64,000 nucleotides of DNA from Dendrophyllia cribrosa. Lineage: Eukaryota; Cnidaria; Anthozoa; Scleractinia; Dendrophylliidae. Under the pieces are notes generated by a model, which made no database searches, was not told the origin of the DNA, and saw nothing but the letters and a program-made list of their open reading frames with translations. The stretch lies in NCBI GenBank assembly GCA_024195265.1, contig JAJLRJ010000008.1, positions 2,522,501-2,586,500 on the forward strand. The letters run 5' to 3'. Position 1 is the first letter of the stretch; the number at the start of each line of letters is the position of its first letter. The translations under genes and the position numbers were made by a program. Shown piece by piece: positions 45,401 to 56,280 of the stretch.

Positions 45401-48400
45401 TTTGGGTAACCAGCTACTGTCAGTATCTTTTTTAATTTATATATTATGTATACATCTTTGTAATTTTACAGTACGAATAAACGTTGTTGTTGTTAAATAG
45501 GAAGCAAAAAATTGCCAAAAGTGACGAAAGCAAATTAATATTAATTACAAACAAAAACAACGCCTAAAAAGGTCAAAATTCCATAAGAATGACAAATTTT
45601 GATTTCTTGATTTCTTCGCCTTTCACGAAATCAAATTTGATCAATTGTAACCCATTTCCATACTTGTGATCCTGCATTGTTTCACCAAACTACTTCTTCT
45701 GGTTTGCTCTATAGAATCTTTTTAACCAATTAAGTTTCATATTTGGCGCATGGCAATTGACGATATAACATGGAAATGAGGCAAACGAAATTTTGTTATT
45801 TCGGCGGAACACTGTGTCCCTTTATCTGTCACATGACTTCTTTTTAACAACCATTTATTTCTCCTTGTTTTAGTGCCACCTACTCCACCCCCGAAAGGTA
45901 AGTTGGTATGTTGAATTCTCTGGTCAGACAGTCAAGTCAGACATGCAGGATTGTAGTAGAAGTATATTGTAGTAGTAATATTTTTGTTGTGTAAAGGTAA
46001 ACCTAGGGATTAGCTTTATTGTTCATAACTCAACTTAAGACCACAGTCATACGACTGACAAATCTGTGGCCTTCAGATTCTGGGACGAAATTGGAATTTA
46101 GAGAGAATATATAATATAGAGACAAGTTAGAGACTATATATATAATATAGAGAATTTAGGGAGAATATGTAATATAGAGAGGACGTGAAGTGTTACTATT
46201 TTTGGCGAGAACGTCCCAAAATTTTGTGCCAGTGAATCTAACTGTAGAACTGAGACAATAAGTAGCAAATACTGTTGCAGATAACTCGTGACGAAGCTAA
46301 GATGCCAAATAACGGTTTTGAAGCAAAAAGGTATTGATGTTTGACGAAGAGGAAACGTTATAGGGTTGACCTCGTGTTACTTTCCTTTTTATGGTGTATT
46401 TTTGGTTTTCTTTTCCAACATCTTGAAGTAATATATTTAACATTCGACACAGTGTTTCATCAGATTTCCAAACACCGCGAAGTGGGTTAAAAAAACTCGG
46501 CTGCGCCTCGTTTTTCAACCACTTCGCGGTGTTTGGAAATCTGATGAAACACTGTGTCGAATGTTTGATATTACTTCTCAAACAAAATGATTTTAGAAGG
46601 ATAAATTAAGGATGCAAAAACAGGGACCGCGGAGCAAGGTGAAAAGTGGGAGGGCTGACAATTGAAAATAATTTTTTCATATTGAAAATCGAAAAAAAGT
46701 GGGGGCGGGGGCGCAAAAAAGTGGTGGGGCCGCGGCCCTACCAGCCCCTCCCCCTCCGCGGTCCCTGAAAAATGAGGACTGTTTCAACTGATTTCCAAAC
46801 ACTCATTAAACTTCAGTTTCTTTGTATTTATGTCATGAATTATTATGAGCTTGAGAATAAACTATATTACTAATCGGTTATGTTATGTTAGGTTATGTTG
46901 TGTGAATGCCAGGTTGGACACAACGAACGTTGAACGAAATTGCTTATTGGGATCGTAGAGAATTATTAATAACCCTTGTTTCACGAAAAGAAAAATAAAC
47001 TATCACTTTGTCCCGTTTAGTTATTGGGAAACTGCGTTGAAAGTTTGGGACGAGAATTAATCGAAGCGGTGAAAACTCACGTCGTCTCCTACACCTTTGA
47101 TACTGCATTAAAAAATCTCTGGAAAGGTTTTTATTTCTTAAGTGACATATGGTTTGAAAATATGATCGTTTTGCCTATGTTTGGTATCATGAAAGTTCAT
47201 GTATTTTTTAAATCCCTCTATGACTACAAAGTGGAAGTAGACAGTTGCCTGAAAGCTCATAATGACAAGCGAGCTCTTCATGGAGCGCCACCTCTGGTCT
47301 GGGATACAACGCTGGCTCAGAATGCTAAGGAATGGGCCGAACATCTGGTCAATTTGGGAGGAATGGTACACTCTAAAGGTACTAGTCAAGGAGAGAACTT
47401 GTATCAATCAAATAGCTTCAAAGTTGGCACATGCGTAGACGCGGTGAAGGCCTGGTAGGTGATATATACAGGTCAACTAATGTCTCTACTTGCAAACATA
47501 TGACAGGCGTTACTAGCCATGCAGTTAGAAATCAAACCAATGAACAAACAGGCTTACTGGAGTGCTCACCATTTGAACGGGAACAGTGCAGATGCGAATT
47601 ATACGAGTAAAGCCTTTTCTTTTCAACCGGAATTCCTGTTCATAGGCCGTATAAATCGTTAGACAGTGAGAGTGGTTGTGATAGTGGCGGTCCTATAACA
47701 CTACCACTTTTATTCGTTATGCTTTACAAAAAACTATTATTAGCACTACCACTATCCCTACCACCACCACCACCACTACCACTACCACCACCACCACCAC
47801 TACCACTACCACTACCACTACCACTACCACTACCACTACCACCTCCACACCACTACCACTACCACTGCCACTACCAATACCACCTTCACACCACTACCAC
47901 TACCACTACCACTACCACTACCACTACCACTACCACTATCACTATCACTACCACTACCACTACCACTACCACTACCACAACCACTACCACTACCATTACC
48001 GCTACCACTACCATTACACACTACCACTTCCGCTACCACTACGACTTCCACTACCACTACCACTACCATTACCACTAGCACTAGCACTACCACCACCACT
48101 ACCACTACCACTACCACTACCACTACCACTACCACTACCGTTATCAAACGACGAAATGCGTTTTCCAGAATTCTGCTAATGATCGCGAACTAACATAAAC
48201 TGATTCTACGCTCTGTTTCCTACGACGTGCTTGGCTTCCACCACTCGAGTGTCCGCTCTCGTTAACTGAAAAAAAAAAACGTTGGCCCAACGTTTTGTAG
48301 TTTGACATCGACCATCCTCCGAAGGCGCAACCCGTGAGACAACTCTTGTAATGTTGCTACTCTCCTAACTACTAACGTTTTTGTCGTATAGGTATGGTGA

Positions 48401-48996
48401 AGAGCGTGATTACCCGTATGAAAAGCCACCCCAAACTAATTTGGAGTTTTATGTCAACCCTCCGTTTGGCCACTTTACTCAGGTTTGCATGTTTTTTTTT
48501 TTTACGATATATTGCTAGAGATTATGGTGCAACTATTAACCTGGATATTCTAGTTTTGAGCTAGACCTACCAAGTAAGACTAGGAAAACCAGGTTAACCT
48601 GGCTTTTTGGGTTCAGTATTTTAGTCTAACCGGGTTTTCCGGGCTTTTCAGGTCGATTTGAAACTAGAACTGGTACAACCAGGGTAACCAGTTTGTACAT
48701 TTTGCGTTTTCTTTGTTAAAAGCCGGACGAGCCTGGTTTAACCAGTTTAACAAGACTTATATTTGTTACAAGGGTAATCTTACTTTTCCACTAAGATCTA
48801 TCATTTTAATTGATTTTGTTTCTTCTAATCCTTTTTCTTGCAGATTGTTTGGAAGGATACTAAACAGGTTGGAGTAGCTCTTGCAACAAAGAAAAGCGAT
48901 AATGGCAACATCGATACCTTCATAGTGGCCCGCTATTCCCCACAAGGAAACATTCTGCGACAATTTGAGGCCAACGTTGCCAGGCCCAGGAAGTAA
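39362..48996 (+). CDS. Gene C: secreted ShK-CAP protein, 6 exons
   Basis: Exons are 39362-39497, 44397-44528, 45874-45897, 47238-47454, 48392-48482 and 48844-48996. They total 753 nt, a 250-residue protein. Order: signal peptide (AILLLFIAFSAVSDG), propeptide with two Lys-Arg pairs, one ShKT motif, an 8-residue Pro-rich linker encoded by a 24-bp microexon, then CAP. Tetrad residues: His in MVHSK, Glu in GENLY, Glu in YGEERDY and His in GHFTQ. Signature 2 is FIVARYSPQGN. Phases match genes A and B. The start of the CAP exon is uncertain (47232 or 47238); 47238 aligns with gene A. A small 3'-UTR intron is likely (49006-49320). The gene lies wholly in the spacer of the large inverted duplication. 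Confidence 0.88.
41112..41606. repeat. 50-bp satellite array, about 9 copies
   Basis: Unit CAGTTAGCGTTAAATTGCAT then TACATTTCAATGTGATGGGA and TAGCTTATTA. Copies are very similar, and a higher-order pattern of four to five units seems to repeat. It continues at 43374 after an inserted element. Located in intron 1 of gene C. Confidence 0.9.
41616..43373. mobile_element. 1.76-kb element inserted in the satellite, TTA target duplication
   Basis: It begins CTCATGCGCAGTAAGCGCAT (a hairpin) and ends GCCTCTTG, flanked by TTA on both sides, and splits the satellite array. A shorter relative with the same two ends and TTA flanks lies at 43829-44329. No terminal inverted repeat and no transposase ORF are seen. 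It contains a G-rich stretch near 43120-43170. Confidence 0.6.
43374..43600. repeat. 50-bp satellite array, second block (4-5 copies)
   Basis: Same unit as at 41112-41606, with TTGTATT for TTGCATT and CAGTGTG for CAATGTG, degrading rightwards. Confidence 0.85.
43829..44329. mobile_element. 501-bp relative of the 41616-43373 element
   Basis: Starts CTCATGCGCGAAGCGGCATG and ends GAGCCTCTTG, flanked by TTA. It shares ATGCAAATTTATGCA near its 5' side with the longer copy. It ends 67 bases before the ShK exon of gene C. Confidence 0.6.
44397..44528 (+). CDS. Gene C exon 2: ShKT domain
   Basis: Acceptor TTCCTTTACAG| and donor AAA A|GTAAGT. Six cysteines: ICTLDQYDKIEGC, then FKAQGYC and CPTSCGKC. 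Phase 1-1, 132 bp, the same length as in gene B. Confidence 0.9.
45222..45495 (+). repeat. LINE 3' tail, second copy
   Basis: Closely matches 1845-2079 and again ends ACGAATAAACGTTGTTGTTG. It lies in intron 2 of gene C, same strand as the gene. Confidence 0.55.
45874..45897 (+). CDS. Gene C exon 3: 24-bp microexon
   Basis: Acceptor CTTGTTTTAG| and donor G|GTAAGT bound 24 bases encoding PPTPPPK, phase 1-1. Both splice sites are strong. Confidence 0.75.
46425..46577. repeat. 153-bp palindromic fold-back element
   Basis: GAAGTAATAT...ATATTACTTC ends; inner arms ACATTCGACACAGTGTTTCA pair almost perfectly. It sits in intron 3 of gene C. Confidence 0.8.
47238..47454 (+). CDS. Gene C exon 4: CAP first part
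   Basis: [19 protein letters not shown], then the tetrad His and GENLY. Donor GCCTG|GTAGGT splits the Trp codon (phase 2). An alternative acceptor at 47231 (exon start 47232) would add two residues. The open frame running back to 47024 is not supported, because genes A and B begin this exon at the same place. Confidence 0.85.
47736..48139. repeat. (ACCACT)n trinucleotide-type microsatellite, ~400 bp
   Basis: Nearly pure ACC/ACT triplets in intron 4 of gene C. The Pro/Leu-, Thr- and Val-rich frames across it are not genes. Confidence 0.95.
48392..48482 (+). CDS. Gene C exon 5: CAP middle
   Basis: Acceptor TTGTCGTATAG|, then YGEERDYPYEKPP to GHFTQ|GTTTGC. 91 bp. Confidence 0.9.
48844..48996 (+). 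CDS. Gene C exon 6: CAP end and stop
   Basis: Acceptor TTTTTCTTGCAG|, then IVWKDTKQVGVALAT, FIVARYSPQGN and stop TAA (48994-48996). The 153-bp length equals gene A exon 8. Confidence 0.92.
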   Translation: MVWKDTKQVGVALATKKSDNGNIDTFIVARYSPQGNILRQFEANVARPRK

Positions 48997-49005
48997 AGAC
49001 TCAAA

Positions 49006-49320
49006 GTAAGTTTGCGTTGCTTAGAATGAGTATTTTTTTTTTTTAAAAATCATCGAACAATCAAGTCCTTTTTAGTCAGTTTCGTTCACTACTTAACGTT
49101 GGTTTTGAGATAAAAGTGGACATTCGACACAGACGATCGCTCTCCGATACCGTCAAGCTAACAAATCGATCATAAATTGTGCGCCAAAATGTACGTCCAT
49201 TTTACTATCGATTGAAGAAAATTAAACCGCAGGGTGTAAACCGCCTTTAGACAAGTTTAAAAGGATTGCGAGCCGTGTTACCCTGATGACTAATTAAATC
49301 TTTTGTTCTTTTTCTTGCAG
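49006..49320 (+). other. Probable 3'-UTR intron of gene C
   Basis: AAA|GTAAGT ten bases after the stop codon and TTTTTCTTGCAG| at 49320 form a strong splice pair. The remaining 3' UTR would run from 49321 to about 49440; no canonical AATAAA is seen, only AAATATAAAATAA-like sequence. Confidence 0.55.
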
Positions 49321-49563
49321 CTGAAACAGAGGGATTTGGGCATCAGGAATGTCCATATTCATAACGACTACCGGGAATTAATTTTTCGTTAACTTTAGGG
49401 GATAATGTAAAGCGTCAGCTATATATTAAATATAAAATAATAACATTAAGTTCAACCGTTTTGTTAACTTCAGTGGATTAAACATACGATTACAAAGCCG
49501 TGACACTGCATGTCTGATTATATGGGTATCTATCATCGGCGTACGGGAAACATTTTGTCGGAT

Positions 49564-49593
49564 GGGGGGGGGGGGGGGGGGGGGGGAGGGGGG
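49564..49593 (+). repeat. Poly-G tract at the inner edge of arm 2
   Basis: 23 consecutive Gs, one A, then six Gs, ending ten bases before the start of arm 2. Potential quadruplex and a hard spot for sequencing. Confidence 0.85.
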
Positions 49594-49747
49594 TTAATGG
49601 TCTGAACTTAATTTGCCCGAATGAAATTCGTGACGTCATGTTTATTAATCGGGATGGCTTGGTGCCAAGCCTGCCCGATTTATAAAATTCACGCGGTTTC
49701 TGGGTCACTTTTTGACGCCTGTTCTAGAAGCTAGATTTTGTTTTAAA

Positions 49748-50435
49748 TAACTAAAATAACTAAACTAAATACTTTTCAATTCAAAATACTTCATAGAAGA
49801 CTGGCAACAAATGATTTCTTGAAGAAAATAGGAATAAAAGAGAATGACATGTGTACTTTTTGTAGAAGTGAGGTGGAGAGCCTAATCCACCTTTTCTGGT
49901 CTTGCAATGTGACGTCACGCTTTTGGCTAAGTTTTAAGCAATGGCTCATCACTGACAAAGGCATCGCAGACATAGAGACTATTAACTTTACTTCAACCAT
50001 AATATTAGGCTTAAATACTAAAGTTTTTAAGAAAAACCAACTGGATGTCTATTTTTTGATTGCGCGTTATTTTATTTGGATTTGTGGAACACAGGGCAAG
50101 GACCTAAACTTTCAGAATTTCACGAACTTTGTAAGTTTTTTTCTCTGATTGCCAATCTGTCTCCTATGCCTCGTTTTTTATTTTCTATTAGCTTAATATG
50201 AAGAAAGTTTAGCCCTAGCAGTATTTCCCTAAAGACATAACTCATTAATCAAGTATACAAAATGTAAGTAATGTAGCAACTTGATGTAACGTGAAGTATT
50301 GTTAGTAAGTTGATGCATTGTATTATATTGTAAGTATGGTACTGTAATTAATCGTAAGTAATGGAATGTAACATGTATTGTAAGTTAGTAATGTATGTGT
50401 TGAAATAAACGAGTATTTATGAAAAAAAAAAAAAA
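49748..50435 (+). mobile_element. 5'-truncated L1/Tx1-like LINE with 15-bp target duplication
   Basis: AGATTTTGTTTTAAA occurs at 49733-49747 and again at 50436-50450, directly after a poly-A tail. Arm 1 has a single uninterrupted copy. The insert keeps the last part of the ORF (to 50148), with a CTFC...HLFWSC zinc-finger motif of the zf-RVT type. It is related to the larger LINE at 61040-63040. This is a textbook target-primed insertion after the duplication. Confidence 0.9.
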
Positions 50436-50570
50436 AGATTTTGTTTTAAAAGTTTTTAAGATGGAAAGGGTGATTCGATAATATGTGAATTGGAGCGTTC
50501 CAGAGAGACTGTTTAAAGTTTGAGAAATTTTGATGTCTGTTTGTTGAATTTAGAGAGGTTGACTAGTTAA

Positions 50571-51029
50571 CCCTATTCGACCTAAGCGATCCGCACAATG
50601 GAACGATGACGTCATATGACGTAGTTATTAGGTCATTAGTTATTCGGCCGCCATCTTGGATCCGCCATCTTGGATTTCTGAATTTTTTTAAAACCTCTTA
50701 AAAACCGTCCAAATTGACCCAAAATCAATTAAGACCAATAAATAAACGCCAAATGACGTAAAAATACTAAAGTTATATCAATAAACATTGTTTTTCTTCA
50801 TTCAAAGGTATAAATATGCAAATTTCCAAAAACATGGCTGTCAAAATATTGTTGCCATGGAAACGTCAAGTCACGTGATCAAAAAATTATCATATGAAAT
50901 TGTTGCCAGATAAAGTTTTGGAAAAGTCACAAAGTTTGATGGCGTTTGAATACATATTAAAGAAGTTATGAATGTTGAAAGTTAGCGCGGGCACTTTGTG
51001 CCCCCCCCCCCCCCCCAGGCCGAATAGGG
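50571..51029. mobile_element. piggyBac-like MITE, arm-2 copy
   Basis: TTAA|CCCTATTCGACC...GGCCGAATAGGG|TTAA. Mirror of 37195-37664; its homopolymer run is shorter and uninterrupted. Confidence 0.8.
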
Positions 51030-53666
51030 TTAAATTACTGTGTTAAATGTTTTTGTTGCTCGATGAAAGAACAGTGGATGGTTTGGTTTAATAGAGTGAG
51101 AGCCTGCTTGGGTCACTGTTTGATGATAAGCATCGTGGTGTATAGTATTCTTGGCTTGCATTTACGTCATATCCTGTAATGTCAAAATCCAGAAGCATTA
51201 AAAAACCGATTTCGATTCCACAATGAAATTGTAGAGAGTTCAAAACTACACATCTGGACCAAAGTTTGAAGCACCAGTGCGCTCATCACAAAAGATTGGA
51301 TTCACTATAAGTTACAATAAATCGGCTTATAAACATTTATAATGCAAAAATAACTTTCAACTGGTTCAATTCTGTTTATTTTCACGTCTTATCTGAGATA
51401 GCGTGACGAATTGCGTGACACATTAAAAACCTTTATAAATCGGAAGCAAAACATCGTTAAAACCTGAAACTTTTTGTGAAAGATTATAACACTGGTATCC
51501 ACATACCATGTTAGAAACAGCTTTGTAGGATATAAAGTTTAGATTTTTGAACTTTTATGACGTCATGTGCAAGCCAAAAATTGTCGAAATGGTCCCATAA
51601 AGGGAGAGGGTTAGGGTGAACAATTTTTTCGTAACTGAAATATAGTATTTTTGGGCAAAGCTGGTCGACCATTCGGGCACAACAGACATAGTAAAGTTAC
51701 TGAATTATTTTGTCATTCAATGTCTTAATTTATTTGTTTTTATTTCGTAACTCATATTACTCACTTAACTTTCTACCGAGCTCTATACTACGATACTACA
51801 TCAATCATGTCATTCATGTGATAGTTCCATTAGATGCTAACCACGTGAGCAGGCATTCGTCACTATAGAAACGAGAAGGAAAGTGGGCCAGTAAACTTTC
51901 GCAACGACTTCTGGGACTGGTACTGAGGACAGAGACAAAAGAAGCGTCCCCTGTAACGATCCCAGAAGTGGTTGCGAAAGTTCGCTCGGCCCAGCTTCCT
52001 TCTCGTTTCTAAAGTGGCGAATGGCAGCCGATTCGCATATAATTAACCGCATATAAGCGAGTCTAATTAACATCAAATTACCGCATGCAAGCGGTTAAAG
52101 TAGGCCTATTCACCTACTGAGAAATAACGAAAATAGAGCTGATCTCAAACTGACTTTTGTCTTACACTTGAACATTTTACATAAAGAAAAACTCCTTTTT
52201 TTTAGTAAAAGAAAGAAAAAAGATCAGAAGGGTGTATGCCTTGAACCCGAGTCGTTTGCTTCATAACTAATACCCATATCCACTACACCAAGGGAGGGTT
52301 AGCTGAGAGAAACTGTAATTTTTAACATATTTATAGAGTTACCCATGCAAATGAAAGCTAATCGTTTTAAAATCAGTGCTTAACCCTAAACACTGCAGAT
52401 CAGTGCTAAACTGGAGCTATTTTTTCTCAATTCTGTGTCTAACGTCAGTAATATAAAGAATACTACTGTTAGGTAAATAGGGTCTATTTTACCGCTTGCA
52501 TGCGGTAATTTGATGTTAATTAGACCCGCTTATATGCGGTTAATTATACGCGAATCGGGTGTGAAATTTGTGTTGTGGTCCGCCAAGGGACTGGGAATGA
52601 TAATGCAGACCGCGCAGGGACTGAAACTAATTAACATTTGGCGACCATCTTGCGAATTACGGCAGTATGTGTGGTTGGTTTCTGATCGATTAAAGTATGT
52701 CTGTTAAAGATCTTATCGGTATCGTGTGAAATACGAAGAGTGAGAGATGTAAAAGCTCATTCTCGGATCGTTCACGGCGGTAGAAAAGTAGAATGTCAGC
52801 GAGTGCTAGAATCATTATAGATTGCGAGCAGTCTCTCTTTTTTTAAAGCTAGAAAATTTCAAGAGGCAATTATTAATGTGTAAAGTTCAACATCGAGTAA
52901 TCATATGTTGTCATCTGATTCAATCCCATCTGACTTGAATCAGAGCTAATAACTTGAAAGGTGATAAAATTGTTTGTTCATCAACTTTAAATACAGTGAA
53001 GGAATCTACTGTAAAATTCCGAAACTAACGACCCTCGTTACTTAATTTCGGAATTAGCAGCCCTTTGTATAAAGTTGGTACGACTGAGCTTTTTTCCGAA
53101 ATAAAAGACGAAAATTCGTCGTTCCAGTTTCATGTTGCTGCCACATGCGTGAGCTCTTCATGTCTAGACCGTGTTGTCAGTGGTCGGCACGAAGACAAGT
53201 TTTTCTTGTAGTTATTTTCTGAGCCCTTTAACTCCTTTCTTAACACTGATTTCATAGAAACAATTAATTTCTATTCCTCCTCCTTTAACCCACACACACT
53301 CAGGCGAACTCCTGCTTTGACCAGATAGAGCAGTTTTCAATTGAGTATCGAAAGTAATTACACAATTGCTTTGGTTTTGCATTGCTACGCTTTGTGATTG
53401 GCTAAAAAATCTCGCGCCACTTTCTCGACCAATCAGAAGTAAAACCAAAACCAATCGTGACTTGCTCGCACGCGTTTTCCCGCGCTTGGCGCCGGCGACA
53501 TGTAATTGCTTCGAGCTCTGATTGGTTCATTGGATTGTTTACGACTGCTGTGATTGGCCAGAGATATTATTTTGCTTGCTACTTTCAGAAGTGGGTCACT
53601 ACTTTCCGGATTTATTAGCGGTCACAATTTTTTGTCGTAATTTTCAGGGAGGTCGCTATTTTCGAG

Positions 53667-54005
53667 GTGTCGTTACTTATGGAGTTTTACGGTACTTACT
53701 TTAAATCTTACCCGGAGAAAATCAACGAATTCGTTTTTGACGTGAACAAAAGCGTAAGCAATATGCAGGTGGTTTTATTTGTAAATGGGATGAAAAGGCT
53801 TTTTCACCTAGATTACCCAAAATCACACTCTTTATCCCATTCTTTTACCAAAAAGACAAACTGCTGTAACCTGCGATCGGGCTCTATTTCTGTTTTGCTT
53901 GTGCGTTCAGATCGTGCGAGCGACTACACGATTCAAACTCTCAAAGACGTTTTGCTTCCATGCACTAACAAGAGGCCAGGACGACCCTCAGTGAGAAGGT
54001 TATAG
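53667..54005 (+). other. Unrecognised 112-codon ORF, arm-2 copy
   Basis: Starts MSLLMEFYGTYFKSY and ends in a basic KRPGRPSVRRL. The arm-1 copy stops after 69 codons. It begins at the end of a transposon-like element and has no known domain or splice context, so it may not be a gene. Confidence 0.25.
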
Positions 54006-56133
54006 AAGTTACACACTATAATTTGGAATCAGTTTTTAAAATTATTCACAATTTTAGTGATGTCACTTTTACATTTTCAACAGCTGGATGCAACAAAATT
54101 CACTTCCTTGTACTTGATCTGTTCAGAGATATAAATTCATACTGCATTTGGAAAGCCTAACAAACCTGCTGCGATGCAATTGTGTGAAGGTTACACGGCT
54201 ATACATCGATATAACCCTAACTCACAAATTAATGATATAAGTTTTCATCATTATAACTTTCAATTTTAGGAAAACAACGTATAGGTCACAGCTTTTTTTC
54301 TTATTCAAAATAATAGCCATTCATTTATCAACTCATTATATTTTCGGTTCTGTTAAAAATGTAGATCAAACGTAGTTAAGGACTCGCATAAACGAAAAGT
54401 ACGAGCTAAACCAAATCTATTAAAGCTGCTACATTATTTTGATTAAACTTGAAACAGATGTATGTGCAAAGAGCGGTAAAACTCGGTAACAATATGTAAT
54501 ATACTATTAAAGGGGCTGTAGTGCTATTTCCAGTGTTACTTAAAAAGGTCAAAAGACATATTTATATCACTGGAAACCCAAAAATAATGGTACAGTTTTG
54601 TTTAAAATTATTCTATATACTAGGTGTCTAAAAGTAAAAAATATGTGTATTGGGCTGCAGATGGCCGCGATGGAAATGGATTGCAACTTGAAAACATTGG
54701 GCCAATGTTTTCATAATTATCACCTGGTCTAGTTTCTGGGAAGACTTGCTAAAACTCTGATTATGGTATATTCTTTCTTTGAAGGTTAATTCACTTAATA
54801 TACTTCTCTTGGTTTTCTATAAGCATTTTGTGTCTGACAAAAGTATTTAGTTTTAATTTAGGTAAGTTTTAATCCAAAAACGTCAAATCCCCATGACTGG
54901 CATGTTGCTCGTTTAACAAGTAATCTGTAGTGTGTTGCATATACATGTAGTACTTGATCTTGCTTAGTCCAAATTTTGGTGCGTGCAGTTTCTAGTCTTT
55001 ATCTCAACTCACTTCAGGGAATTAACCTGTGCTAACTGAAAGGTTTAATAACTCGACTGAACAGTTTTGTGTCTCCTCCGGATTGCAGGTATCAAAATCC
55101 TGGTGTATTTTAATCAGTAATCGATTCAAAGTGAAATATACTGATTGCGTGCATTGCATGCCTGCAAACGGATGTCTTCATTTAAAGGTAAATTGAAATG
55201 GAAAGGATAATGATCCAGATAAAACTGTTGTAATCGAATTTTAAACATGTCTGTGCCTCTTCGTGGCAAGCTCTTCTAAAGTCTACATGTAGTTGTTCTC
55301 AAACTTAATTATTAAGTCAACACCGGCAATGTACATCGAAGTTTATCGTCCGATTTTTTGACGGTCACTTTTCGGAAAGATGTTGTTTGACCTTGAGTAA
55401 CCCCGTCAAGGTTTTAAGAGTTTTATTCCATAATTATCTAAACTAAAATGGATTCCCTAATTGAATAATTGTGATAAAAAATTTTCCACAAGACACGCAA
55501 CGACAACCCACTAGTATAACAAAAAAAAACTTGAAAAATTTGCTTTTCAATCATTCCACAAACATGTAAAATGGATGTTTATTTTTTTGTATTCTGCGGA
55601 CAAAATTTTCTTCACAAATAACATTTCTAAAACCAATAAAAGCTTTCTCGGAAAGGATGTTATTTTTTTATTTCCTGCTGCACGAATGTGGGCACGAATA
55701 AAAAGACCGTCAAATTAGACACAAATCTTCCGCATAAAGATAGTCTTAACTTAGAATAAATATAATTTATTTCCAGGGAACTGATCTATTTGATTTCGAT
55801 AGAAGCAATTAAAAATAATTTTGTCAATTTTCGTCACGGCTTTCAGTATCTTTCTAGAGTTTATTTGTATATTTTAAGGGACCAAAACATCGATAGATAG
55901 TTTAATAAAAAAATTTAACTCACGCACATGATTATAAACTGCAAAATCTGTTCTCTTTTTTAGCGTTGTGACTGGACTCTTCGCACCTTTTGCGCATGCT
56001 CTATTATCAGGCTTGATGATTACAGAAGTAGCCATTTAAAAAGGGGCGTCGGAATATTGCAAACCACTTATTGATATACAAGGAAAACAAATATGTAAAC
56101 AGCGAAAGTGGTTTTTATATCCTTTTCGGCAAA

Positions 56134-56140
56134 TATAAAG
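56134..56140 (+). promoter_or_regulatory. TATA-like box upstream of gene D2
   Basis: TATAAAG about 25-30 bases before TCAGTGTCGG, a plausible start site. Present in both arms. Confidence 0.35.
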
Positions 56141-56280
56141 CTTCATTTTAGTCAGTGTCGGTTGGCGTGCAACACAAGCGAAAACATTTTCCGCAAAAGC
56201 TGGGCGAGATTCGATTGAGAGTTGTTTGTTACACAACACTTTCCTTGTTCTTTCGAGCTTCAAAAGATTATTTTGGTGCG

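Noticed and set aside
47024..47237. 5' extension of the CAP exon of gene C as a separate ATG-started gene
   Set aside because: Genes A and B start this exon at the equivalent codon after an acceptor, and the upstream frame shows no CAP or signal features.
47719..48147. Pro/Leu, Thr and Val/Gly-Ser-rich ORFs on both strands
   Set aside because: They are translations of the ACC/ACT microsatellite.
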